A stretch of DNA of 64,000 bases from Marinomonas piezotolerans (GTDB lineage Bacteria; Pseudomonadota; Gammaproteobacteria; Pseudomonadales; Marinomonadaceae), in NCBI RefSeq assembly GCF_003362755.1, contig NZ_QKRA01000004.1, forward strand, positions 1 to 64,000, written 5' to 3'. Below, in pieces: positions 9,828 to 17,903 of the stretch. Position 1 is the first letter of the stretch, and every line of letters starts with the position of its first letter. Position numbers and translations under genes: made by a program. Below the pieces are notes generated by a model. The model did not search any database, was not told the origin of the DNA, and saw only the letters and a program-made list of their open reading frames with translations.

Positions 9828-10889
9828 ATGAGTCATAGTTGGCAAAAAGCATTAATAAGTGGGTCTAGTAGTATTAAAAAGGCGCTTAGGATTATTGACA
9901 GCGAAGCTTTGCGAGTGGCCTTAGTGGTGACTCCAGACCGGAAATTACTGGGAATTATTACCGATGGTGATATACGTCGAGCCTTATTAGATGGACTGTC
10001 TTTAGAAGAGCCTGTTAGTAAAATTATGAATACTAGCCCTATTATCGCTTCTGACAGTGCGACGAAAGATCAGCTAGTTGCTTTAATGGAGAAACACCAA
10101 GCTCTATCAGTTCCTATTGTTGGGCAAGATGGTGTGGTAACAGGACTTGAAACACTCCATAGCGCCTTAAGTAAGAAACGCTATCAAAACCCTGTCTTTA
10201 TAATGGCTGGTGGTTTTGGAACACGACTGAAGCCTTTAACAGACAACTGCCCAAAGCCTATGCTTAAGGTTGGCGATAAGCCGATATTGGAGACGGTTAT
10301 TAAGAGTTTTATAGCATCAGGTTTTAATAATTTCTATATTTCAACTCATTATATGCCAGAGCAAATTCATGAACACTTTAAAGGTGGTGAAGAGCTTGGA
10401 GTTAGTATTTTTTATGTGCATGAAGAGTCCCCTCTAGGGACTGGTGGGGCACTTGGACTGCTTCCAGATAATATCCCACAAAACCTCCCTCTAATCATGA
10501 TTAATGGTGACGTACTAACAACGGTTAATTTTGAGCGCTTGCTCAAGTTTCATGAAGAGAATAATGCTGATGCCACGATGTGTGTACGTGAATATGACTA
10601 TCAAATTCCTTATGGTGTGATTAATGGTGAAGGTAATAGAATTACTAGTATGGTGGAGAAGCCTGTTCATCGTTTCTTTGTTAATGCTGGAATATATGTA
10701 TTATCACCAAGAGTCGTAAACTCAGTTGAGAAAAATGAGAGGATTGATATGCCTTCTCTTTTAGAGAAGCACATGAGGGATCGTCAAAATATACTGATGT
10801 TTCCTATTCATGAATACTGGTTAGATATTGGTCGAATGGATGACTTTAAAAGAGCGCAAGTCGATATTCACACTTTGGGAATGGAGTAA
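9828..10889 (+). CDS. ptmE: CBS-domain nucleotidyltransferase (PtmE, GlcN-1-P guanylyltransferase)
   Basis: A 353-residue protein. Two CBS motifs cover about residues 1-115 (IITDGDIRRALLDG is one signature). They are followed by a sugar-phosphate nucleotidyltransferase domain starting MAGGFGTRLKPLTDNCPKPM (about 125) with the product/metal motif INGDVLT. In Campylobacter jejuni, PtmE makes GDP-glucosamine for the GDP-linked legionaminic pathway. The same CBS-plus-transferase architecture and gene order here (legI, acetyltransferase, ptmE, ptmF, legF, ptmA) support the assignment. The GDP specificity is inferred from that parallel. Confidence 0.87.
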   Translation: MSHSWQKALISGSSSIKKALRIIDSEALRVALVVTPDRKLLGIITDGDIRRALLDGLSLEEPVSKIMNTSPIIASDSATKDQLVALMEKHQALSVPIVGQDGVVTGLETLHSALSKKRYQNPVFIMAGGFGTRLKPLTDNCPKPMLKVGDKPILETVIKSFIASGFNNFYISTHYMPEQIHEHFKGGEELGVSIFYVHEESPLGTGGALGLLPDNIPQNLPLIMINGDVLTTVNFERLLKFHEENNADATMCVREYDYQIPYGVINGEGNRITSMVEKPVHRFFVNAGIYVLSPRVVNSVEKNERIDMPSLLEKHMRDRQNILMFPIHEYWLDIGRMDDFKRAQVDIHTLGME

Positions 10890-10892
10890 TTT

Positions 10893-11873
10893 ATGCAAAC
10901 AGTTGCAGTTATTGGTCTTGGTAATATCGCTAAAAGACATCGTAGCAACCTTAAACACCTATTCCCAGATTGTAAGTTATTGGCTATGTCTGCCAGTGGT
11001 AGGGTGCCAGATGAGCTTGTATCGAATTGTGATGAAATAGTTACATCTATAGAAGAAATTATTTTAGCTAATACAGAGTTAGTTGTGATTGCATCTCCCG
11101 CCTCTCTTCATGTTCAGCATGCTATTCCACTTCTTAACGCTAGAATACCCACGTTAATAGAAAAGCCGATCTCAATGAGTTCTTCGGAGAGTCAAAGAAT
11201 AATAGATGTATCTTTAACGCATAGTGCACCTGTAGCGGTAGGTTACTGTCTACGCTATCTGCCTTCTGCAAACTATGTCAAAAATGCTTTAGATAAATGC
11301 CTGATTGGAAAGATATATAACGCTTACATTGAAACAGGTCAATATCTCCCAGATTGGCGGCCAAATATAGATTACCGTGATAGCGTCTCTGCACAAGAAA
11401 ATTTGGGAGGCGGAGCCTTGTTAGAACTCAGTCATGAACTAGATTATGCTCAATGGTTATTGGGCTCGTTGAATTTAGAGCATGCTATTTTAAGGCGTAG
11501 TGAAGAACTCAGTTTAGATGTTGAGGATTGTGTTGATATTATATTTAAAAATGACGCTGAGACTGTAATTAATATTCATATGGATATGCTTCAGCGCAAA
11601 GCATATCGTAAATGTCGATTCGTTGGGTCAGCAGGGGTCTTAGAGTGGGATCTAATTGGAAATAGTCTTAAATTAATAGACTCTGAATCAGAGACTATGC
11701 TTTACGAAAATCCAAGCTGGGATAAAAATCAAATGTATCTTTACATGTTGGAAGATTTTATTAATAAGATAGAGGGGAAATGTTATTCGTGTGTTGATAT
11801 AAATGAAGCTCATCAAATCATAATACTAATTGAAAATATTAAATCATCGTATAACCAATATCAATCAAACTGA
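10893..11873 (+). CDS. ptmF: Gfo/Idh/MocA-family oxidoreductase (PtmF position)
   Basis: A 326-residue NAD(P)-dependent oxidoreductase. The Rossmann motif VIGLGNIAKRH is at residues 5-15 and the family signature EKPISMS near residue 90. The C-terminal alpha/beta domain contains GGGALLELSHELDYAQWLLG, with the likely catalytic His in SHELDYA. It lies 3 bases after ptmE and 13 bases before legF, the position taken by the ptmF oxidoreductase-like gene in Campylobacter leg/ptm clusters, where it contributes to the glucosamine-phosphate precursor. The exact substrate cannot be read from the sequence. Confidence 0.78.
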   Translation: MQTVAVIGLGNIAKRHRSNLKHLFPDCKLLAMSASGRVPDELVSNCDEIVTSIEEIILANTELVVIASPASLHVQHAIPLLNARIPTLIEKPISMSSSESQRIIDVSLTHSAPVAVGYCLRYLPSANYVKNALDKCLIGKIYNAYIETGQYLPDWRPNIDYRDSVSAQENLGGGALLELSHELDYAQWLLGSLNLEHAILRRSEELSLDVEDCVDIIFKNDAETVINIHMDMLQRKAYRKCRFVGSAGVLEWDLIGNSLKLIDSESETMLYENPSWDKNQMYLYMLEDFINKIEGKCYSCVDINEAHQIIILIENIKSSYNQYQSN

Positions 11874-11886
11874 GGTTTACTAGAGT

Positions 11887-12597
11887 ATGCGAAATCATGC
11901 CTTTGTTTTTGCTCGAGGAGGCTCTAAAGGGCTACCTGGGAAAAATGTTAAGCGTCTACTAGATAAGCCTTTAATACAATATTCAATTGAAACAGCCAAA
12001 GCATGTCCGTCGATAGACATGATATTTGTTTCGACAGATGATCGTACGATCGCTAGTGTGGCGCGAGAAAATGGCGCGATAGTAATTGAGAGACCTGAAG
12101 AGCTAGCGTCAGACACCAGTCCAGAGTGGTTATCATGGCGCCATGCCGTTGAGTGGGTGTGTGAACATTACGGTAATTTTGAAGGCTTTGTTAGTCTACC
12201 CACAACCAGTCCTTTAAGAAGTGTAGAGGATGTCGAGAAAGCTATCTATCAGAGGATAGCTAGTGATGCTGATATATGTGTCTCTATCACTCCTGCAAAT
12301 AGAAGTCCCTATTTTAATATGGTAAAGAAACTAGCCAATGGATCAGTCACACTTGTTAATAGTCTCGAAGAAGGGGTTTTTAGACGTCAAGACGCCCCTG
12401 AAGTCTTCGATATTACGACGGTAGTATATGTGGCCGCCCCAGATTTTGTGCTAGGTAGTGACAGTTTGTTTAGTGGAAAAGTAAGTGGTGTCGAAGTGCC
12501 TAAGGAACGAGCTGTAGATATTGATGATATATACGACTTTATGCTTGCTGAAGCTATTTTGAAGAGTGAAAATGATGGAAAAGCTGTTAGAAAATAA
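11887..12597 (+). CDS. legF: CMP-legionaminic acid synthetase (acylneuraminate cytidylyltransferase)
   Basis: A 236-residue CMP-sialate synthetase-family enzyme (PtmB/LegF) that activates legionaminic acid with CTP. The nucleotide-binding motif FARGGSKGLPGKN (residues 8-20) is followed by LPTTSPLRS and the metal/substrate motif FDITTVVYV. The terminal VDIDDIYDFMLAEAIL is the usual family end. It overlaps ptmA by 26 bases. It is the endpoint of the pathway that starts at legB and supplies CMP-Leg to a transferase, possibly the gene at 13339. Confidence 0.92.
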   Translation: MRNHAFVFARGGSKGLPGKNVKRLLDKPLIQYSIETAKACPSIDMIFVSTDDRTIASVARENGAIVIERPEELASDTSPEWLSWRHAVEWVCEHYGNFEGFVSLPTTSPLRSVEDVEKAIYQRIASDADICVSITPANRSPYFNMVKKLANGSVTLVNSLEEGVFRRQDAPEVFDITTVVYVAAPDFVLGSDSLFSGKVSGVEVPKERAVDIDDIYDFMLAEAILKSENDGKAVRK

Positions 12598-13342
12598 GAA
12601 AATTTTAATTGCTGGAGCTGGAGGGTTATTAGGGGCGAACTTAGTCTCAGAGGTCCTTGAGCAAGGAGCTAGCGTTATAGCTGCTGACTTGAATGTTGCG
12701 GGGTTGAAAGAGTGTCTTCTCTCCAAGGGGGTGAATGTTAATTCCAAAGATATAGAGTTAATAGAGCTTGATATCACAGATGAAAGTAGTGTTGAGAACA
12801 TTTTTTTTAATCATGACTTTAATGGTGCTGTTAATGCTACTTATCCAAGAAATAAAGAATATGGAAAGCATTTTTTGGATGTTAGTTTAAATAGTTTTAA
12901 TGAAAACCTATCATTGCATCTAGGAAGCGCATTTTTATTTTCTCAACAGGCAGCCGCCTATTTCATTAGAAAAGGTGAACCTTTTTCACTTGTTAATATA
13001 TCATCTATTTATGGTGTGGTTGCCCCTGATTTTGATATATATTCTAATACGTCAATGACGATGCCGGTAGAATATGCAGCAATAAAGGCTGCCATTTTGC
13101 ATCTGAATAAGTATATTGTTTCTTATGTTAAAAATAGTGATTTTCGAATAAATAGTGTGAGTCCTGGTGGGATTTATGACGGACAGCCTGAGATATTTTT
13201 GAACGCATATAAGGAAAAGACAAATGGTAAAGGGATGCTATCTGTTAAGGAAGTATTAGGTGGTGTTATGTTTTTACTTTCTGAACAATCAAGATATATT
13301 ACTGCTCAAAATATAGTGGTTGATGATGGTTTTAGTTTATGA
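12572..13342 (+). CDS. ptmA: short-chain dehydrogenase/reductase, flagellin-modification protein A type (PtmA)
   Basis: A 256-residue classical SDR with NAD motif GAGGLLGAN, catalytic Ser in VNISSIYGVVAP and Tyr/Lys in VEYAAIKAA. The C-terminal NIVVDDGFSL is standard for the family. In Campylobacter, PtmA works with PtmF and PtmE in making GDP-linked glucosamine precursors for legionaminic acid. The ATG at 12572 is chosen over a GTG six bases upstream and an ATG three bases downstream. The 3' half is strongly AT-rich, marking a composition break into the next genes. A decayed relative lies at 16033-16375. Confidence 0.85.
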   Translation: MMEKLLENKKILIAGAGGLLGANLVSEVLEQGASVIAADLNVAGLKECLLSKGVNVNSKDIELIELDITDESSVENIFFNHDFNGAVNATYPRNKEYGKHFLDVSLNSFNENLSLHLGSAFLFSQQAAAYFIRKGEPFSLVNISSIYGVVAPDFDIYSNTSMTMPVEYAAIKAAILHLNKYIVSYVKNSDFRINSVSPGGIYDGQPEIFLNAYKEKTNGKGMLSVKEVLGGVMFLLSEQSRYITAQNIVVDDGFSL

Positions 13343-14709
13343 TTGAAAGTTCTTTAGAAAATCTTAAAGATTCTGGCTTTATGGATTGTATTTCAGAAAA
13401 AACAAATTTGGAAAAAGATGCAGTTTATGGCTTTTTTTACAATTTTATCTTGTTCGAAAGTAAAAGTGATAAGGTTTCTCGCTCTTTCTTTCTTTCTTTC
13501 TTAGTTTTGTTTTTTGTACCTATAAGGCTACTTTTTAAATTCAATCGTAAGAATAAAAGTTTTCATGATGTTGCGTTCAATATTTGGAATGATGATTATA
13601 AAGTAAAGGTGTATGAAGAGTACTATAAAGATTTGGTTTCTCTTTTAGGTCTGAAATCTATATTTCATTTAAATTCCTTCTCTAAAAAGGAAAGAGTTGG
13701 TGATAAAGAATATGTGGCGCAATATATAGATAAGGTTCTGGTTCTTAAATTACTTTTTAATGTTTGCTTTAACCTTAAAGTTTTAAGGCAGTGTTATGTT
13801 TTGAGTCGACTTTATAAAGTTAATCTTTTTTATGTGCTTGCAAGGTTTATGAATGTTTTTTTTAAATCTCATGGGCTTGCAAAGGATATAAGAGTAAAGG
13901 TTTATGTGACTGCAAACGATTTGTCTGCGTCGCTTTTAAATTATTTTATGTTTAAAAAGTTTGGAATTAAATATATATTGATTCAGTCTTCTCTAAGGGA
14001 TAGCCGTCTTTTGCAGTATAAGGGAGCTGATATAATATATTGTTATGGGGAGCATCAAAAGTCTTTATATGATAGTAAGGTCAATCAGTTTGCTAGAATA
14101 GTTAGTTGCGGTAGCATTAAAAATGCTAATTATCTTAATAAAAAAACCATCAAAGAATATGATGTATTGTTAGTTGAACAGTATTCAGATAAATCAGACT
14201 ATATTTATTCCACTAATGAGTCATATATGAAAATTTTGAAAAATTTCATACGCTTTTCTCAGGAATTCCCAAACTTAAAGCTTGTATATAGAACTAGACC
14301 TGATAAGAGATCTCAGAGAGGGCGTATTAAGATTTATGATTCTATCTTCAATGAACTGGAGAACTCATCTATAGAACAGGATTCAGAGGGTGCATCATAT
14401 GACCGAGTAATTAGATCTAAGTTAGTTATTGGATATTTTTCAACTTTATGTTTTGAATCAATTGGATTGGGTGTTCCTGCGACCTTTTTTTATTATAATG
14501 ATCATCAGTTTGAAGTCTTTGATTATGATAATTCAGGAGAGGATGTTTTAGTTACTGACTCCTCTTATGAGGTTTTTAAAAATAAGTTGCTGGATAGGTT
14601 AAATAGCGATAATTCAGATTATTTTTCAAAGTATAAATCCATTTACATGAATCAAAAAGATGGTTTAATTGAGACTATCTCTGAAGACATCAAAAAAAGC
14701 GTTTTGTGA
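13339..14709 (+). CDS. putative surface-carbohydrate glycosyltransferase (GT-B-like)
   Basis: A 456-residue protein that I cannot place in a named family with certainty. A hydrophobic segment occurs near residues 48-66 (SFFLSFLVLFFVPIRLLFKF). The C-terminal half resembles GT-B carbohydrate transferases: LVYRTRPDK, then KLVIGYFSTLCFESIGLGVPATFFY, a typical donor-binding loop where the sugar nucleotide sits. It overlaps ptmA by 4 bases (ATGA), directly after the CMP-Leg synthetase module, so a nonulosonic acid transferase is a reasonable guess. Base composition is much more AT-rich than the leg genes upstream, suggesting separate acquisition. Confidence 0.6.
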   Translation: MIESSLENLKDSGFMDCISEKTNLEKDAVYGFFYNFILFESKSDKVSRSFFLSFLVLFFVPIRLLFKFNRKNKSFHDVAFNIWNDDYKVKVYEEYYKDLVSLLGLKSIFHLNSFSKKERVGDKEYVAQYIDKVLVLKLLFNVCFNLKVLRQCYVLSRLYKVNLFYVLARFMNVFFKSHGLAKDIRVKVYVTANDLSASLLNYFMFKKFGIKYILIQSSLRDSRLLQYKGADIIYCYGEHQKSLYDSKVNQFARIVSCGSIKNANYLNKKTIKEYDVLLVEQYSDKSDYIYSTNESYMKILKNFIRFSQEFPNLKLVYRTRPDKRSQRGRIKIYDSIFNELENSSIEQDSEGASYDRVIRSKLVIGYFSTLCFESIGLGVPATFFYYNDHQFEVFDYDNSGEDVLVTDSSYEVFKNKLLDRLNSDNSDYFSKYKSIYMNQKDGLIETISEDIKKSVL

Positions 14710-14815
14710 TTGCGCTGTTTGCTATGTTTAGTTCAGGTGATGTATTTCTGGTTTTAAAATTAAAGTGTTTGATGGTGTTTCTAGTTAGTGTTTTTATGAT
14801 TTTAAAGAGGTGGGA

Positions 14816-15724
14816 ATGAATATATTAGATTTAAATGGTTGGGCTAAGTCTCTAGATGATATGATTATAATTGGTGGAAGTGCTCGAAGTGGAACGACAA
14901 TGATGGGGAAGTTAATTAATTCTCTTGAAAATACGGAGTATAAATTTGAGCCTCCTGTACTAGTCTCTCTACTTTTGAAGTTTAAAGAGCTTCCCATGAA
15001 ATCTGTTAAAGAGATTCTTCAATTCTATTTTTATGATGATTTTCTTCTGAACTCTTTGGCGGGAAGAAATGTTAATATGAATTTGAATGATGATAGCTGT
15101 ATTTTGCATTCCAAATCTAAAGATCAAATATTAAATCGTCAGAACTCATCGTTTAGGCAAACTCAATTGGAGGACTTGGTAAAGGATATAAATTTTAGTT
15201 TTAAGCTTCCCGATGTTACATTCTTTCTTAATGAAATGGATCAATTGTTTCCAGGTAATAGAAAAATCCTAATGCATAGATCATACGGTGATGTAATAAG
15301 CTCCTTGCTTATGAAGCGATGGTTCTCTGATGAATGCTTAGATCAAAATCACCCTTGTCAAGTATATGCAACGCGATTAATAAATGGAGTTAAGGTGCCG
15401 TTTTGGGTAGAGGATGACAGTTTATGGCTAAAAAGTAGTGAGATTGATAGGTGTTCTCAATATTATCTATCTATTTGTAGAAGTATATTAAATGCTAATG
15501 ATTCAATAGTGGTTGATTATGATCGATTTGTTGAATCGCCTTTTTCTTCTTTTAGGAAGTTGAGTGAAGTAATTAATCTAAGCTTCACGGAAAAGACAGA
15601 TGAGTTACTTGGAACAATATACAAAAAAGAAGGTAATAGTTTTGAAAATTTTTCAGGTTTTAATAGTGTACTATTAAAAGAACTTAAAATTATTGATGAA
15701 AAGGTCAAGGATAAGGCGATCTGA
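14816..15724 (+). CDS. PAPS-dependent sulfotransferase
   Basis: A 302-residue sulfotransferase-domain protein. The 5'-phosphosulfate loop is GGSARSGTTMMGKL (residues 20-33) and the 3'-phosphate-binding stretch is LMHRSYGDVISSLL near residues 152-165. Family knowledge says such enzymes move sulfate from PAPS to a sugar hydroxyl. The start at 14816 sits 5 bases after AAAGAGG, so an in-frame GTG six bases upstream is less likely. It is separated from 13339 by a roughly 106-base gap, shares its AT-rich composition, and is in the same locus as genes that make PAPS (cysD, cysNC) and recycle PAP (cysQ). Confidence 0.82.
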   Translation: MNILDLNGWAKSLDDMIIIGGSARSGTTMMGKLINSLENTEYKFEPPVLVSLLLKFKELPMKSVKEILQFYFYDDFLLNSLAGRNVNMNLNDDSCILHSKSKDQILNRQNSSFRQTQLEDLVKDINFSFKLPDVTFFLNEMDQLFPGNRKILMHRSYGDVISSLLMKRWFSDECLDQNHPCQVYATRLINGVKVPFWVEDDSLWLKSSEIDRCSQYYLSICRSILNANDSIVVDYDRFVESPFSSFRKLSEVINLSFTEKTDELLGTIYKKEGNSFENFSGFNSVLLKELKIIDEKVKDKAI

Positions 15725-16032
15725 ATTTCATTTTAAAAGAGTTTTTAATGGGTAGTAAGGCTATAAGTTGACTTTTTGTGGAAAGTTATTATTTGATGGT
15801 GAACGAGGTTAATGCGTTTAAATAAACCAGTGTTAGGTCAATGCTTGTATATAATTCCTTATTCGTGCCTGAAGAAAATTAATTTATTTTAAATTGTATG
15901 TTTCTTAATGATGATATTGGTTTCAGTTTAACTATATTGTCTTTTATTCTAAAATGATGTAGTGCAAGAATGTTTTTATGAAGGCGATTGTTTGTGGTAT
16001 TGCTGCATCGATAGAAATCTCTTTTTTTACTG
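15725..16032. other. AT-rich stretch with no recognisable gene
   Basis: About 308 bases with stops in all frames on the plus strand. It may hold unrecognisable 5' remains of the decayed SDR that starts to be readable at 16033. Confidence 0.5.
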
Positions 16033-16375
16033 GTTAATATGTCCTCTATTTATTATGTTGTTATGCGAAAGATGGAGGTTCTTCGATGATTATTCCTGTA
16101 GAATATTTGACGATTAAAACAGCTTTTTCTGCTGGGGGAATATGTGGGTGTTTATGTTAATGGTAACAAAATTCGAGTGACATATTATGTCTCCGATCGG
16201 TTTGTTGGGTCAACAATCTGAACTTTTTACAAGCCTATAAAGCGCAACTAATAGTACGAAATTCTGGATGTGAACGATGTTACTGGTACAATTACCTATC
16301 TGTTATTGAGTTTTTTAGATATGTTACAGGAAAAATATTGCTGTGAATGCAGGATTTTCGATCTCGTTCAATTAG
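16033..16375 (+). pseudogene. decayed 3' fragment of a second ptmA-like SDR
   Basis: Reading across frames gives recognisable SDR pieces in the right order. VNMSSIYYVV at 16033 matches VNISSIYGVV of PtmA. IIPVEYLTIKTAF at 16089 contains the Tyr/Lys pair. LDVNDVTGTITYLLL ends near 16309. RYVTGKNIAVNAGFSISFN then a stop at 16375 is recovered if one base is added after 16336. Several frameshifts and in-frame stops separate them. The fragment resembles the C-terminal two thirds of the intact ptmA at 12572, so it is a decayed paralog or the remnant of a previous leg/ptm cluster. Confidence 0.75.
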
Positions 16376-16430
16376 CAGCTTTTACGATGACAGTTAGATA
16401 CTGTCTGTAGATAATTCAATGGGGTATTCA

Positions 16431-17075
16431 ATGACACAAAGTTTAAAAGTGGCCCTGATCGATTATGGCATGGGCAATCTCAAGTCCATCAAAAATGTGA
16501 TTGCGCATATTGGGGAACATGAGGTTCTGTTAACAGCAGACCCAGTCGAGATAGATCAGGCCGACGTGGTGTTTTTGCCTGGAGTGGGTGCATTCGGCGA
16601 TGCGATGAAGAATCTACGCGCGCGAAATCTGGACGCTATTCTATCCGAGCAGGTGCTGGTTAAGAAAAAACCGACTATTGGGATTTGTCTAGGTATGCAG
16701 CTGCTGTTTGAACGCTCCGCTGAGGGGGGAGACCACCAAGGGCTTGGCTGGATTCCTGGTCATGTAGAGTATTTGGATTTACCCGCTGGCTTTCGGGTAC
16801 CACACATCGGTTGGAATGATCTTATCCTTGAGCAGGATAATCCTTTTTTTGCGGGGTTGGGGGCAGACAGCAACTTCTATTTTGTTCACAGTTACCATGC
16901 GATCTGCGACCCTCAGTACTTACTGGCAACAGTCGACTACGGTATGAAGGTGACGGCTGCTGTTCAGAAAGACAATGTGGTGGGTATGCAGTTTCACCCG
17001 GAAAAGAGTCAGACAAACGGTTTAGAAACAATGCGACGCTTTTTTCAGTGGGCACAGGAGTATAGACATGCTTAA
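16431..17075 (+). CDS. hisH: HisH-like glutamine amidotransferase for sugar amidination
   Basis: A 214-residue class-I glutaminase. The catalytic triad is intact: Cys86 in GICLGMQ, then His189 and Glu191 in FHPEKS, with FVHSYHA upstream. HisH hydrolyses glutamine and passes ammonia to HisF. This copy lies with hisF and two WbpG-type genes, not with histidine genes, matching the hisH2-hisF2-wbpG arrangement of Pseudomonas O-antigen loci, where ammonia is used to make an acetamidino group. The ATG at 16431 has a GGGG six bases upstream; an ATG at 16419 is possible. It overlaps hisF by 8 bases. Base composition returns to higher GC here. Confidence 0.88.
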   Translation: MTQSLKVALIDYGMGNLKSIKNVIAHIGEHEVLLTADPVEIDQADVVFLPGVGAFGDAMKNLRARNLDAILSEQVLVKKKPTIGICLGMQLLFERSAEGGDHQGLGWIPGHVEYLDLPAGFRVPHIGWNDLILEQDNPFFAGLGADSNFYFVHSYHAICDPQYLLATVDYGMKVTAAVQKDNVVGMQFHPEKSQTNGLETMRRFFQWAQEYRHA

Positions 17076-17877
17076 AACGCGCCTTATTCCTTGTATTATC
17101 ACCAAAAATGAGTTGGTGGTGCAGAGTTTTAATTTTCACCGTTACTTGCCAATTGGCAATATTAGGACGGCCATTGAATTCTTTTCTAACTGGGATGTGG
17201 ATGAAATTATGATCATTGACATTGATGCCAGTAAAGAAGGCCGTAGCCCGAATGTGAAAGTGGTGGACCTGGCTGTTCAAGATTGTTTTATCCCATTAAC
17301 GGTGGGGGGAGGGATCAAAACCATTGCTGACATTCACAGTTTGCTTAATGCGGGTGCTGATAAAGTTTGTTTGAACCGTTCTGCTGTTGAAAACCCTGCG
17401 TTCGTTACTGAGTCCGCCAGACTCTTTGGTAACCAGTGCATTACTGTGTCTATTGATGCCATTGCAACGGAGCAGGGCTACAAGACATGGGATTATGTCA
17501 ACCAGCGGGTGATGGCGGAAACGCCTGCAGAGCTGGCGCGAAAAATGGAATCCTATGGTGCTGGTGAAATCCTGCTCAATTCGGTAGATCGTGATGGTTC
17601 CCGCTTAGGATATGACGTCGAGTTGTTGCAGTCCGTTACTCAAGAACTGAAAATTCCAGTGATTGCCTGTGGCGGTGTTGGGCATTTCGATCATCTGAGT
17701 GATGGTGCTTTGAAAGGTGGTGCTCAAGCTGTTGCTGCGGCTAATATTTTCCAGCATACCGAACACAGTACCATTGCTGCCAAATCCCATTTGCTGCGTT
17801 CAGGCGTGGATGTGCGGCTTAGTTCTGCGGTGAAATATAAAGACTTTGAGTTCGATGCCTTAGGGCGTCCATACTAA
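17068..17877 (+). CDS. hisF: HisF-like ammonia-channel subunit (HisF2), cyclase Asp altered
   Basis: A 269-residue (beta/alpha)8 barrel of the HisF family. VGGGIKT, IDAIAT and ACGGVGHF are conserved. The N-terminal strand reads RLIPCIITKNELVVQSFNF where biosynthetic HisF has the pattern IIPCLDVKDGRVVKG; the general acid/base Asp of strand 1 is Ile here, while the Asp of the second site (SIDA) is kept. This suggests that imidazole-glycerol-phosphate cyclisation is lost but the barrel still conducts ammonia to a partner amidotransferase. It overlaps hisH by 8 bases and precedes the first WbpG-like gene by 26. Confidence 0.87.
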   Translation: MLKTRLIPCIITKNELVVQSFNFHRYLPIGNIRTAIEFFSNWDVDEIMIIDIDASKEGRSPNVKVVDLAVQDCFIPLTVGGGIKTIADIHSLLNAGADKVCLNRSAVENPAFVTESARLFGNQCITVSIDAIATEQGYKTWDYVNQRVMAETPAELARKMESYGAGEILLNSVDRDGSRLGYDVELLQSVTQELKIPVIACGGVGHFDHLSDGALKGGAQAVAAANIFQHTEHSTIAAKSHLLRSGVDVRLSSAVKYKDFEFDALGRPY

Positions 17878-17903
17878 ACTGGTAAGCACTCTAAGAGGCT
17901 GAA

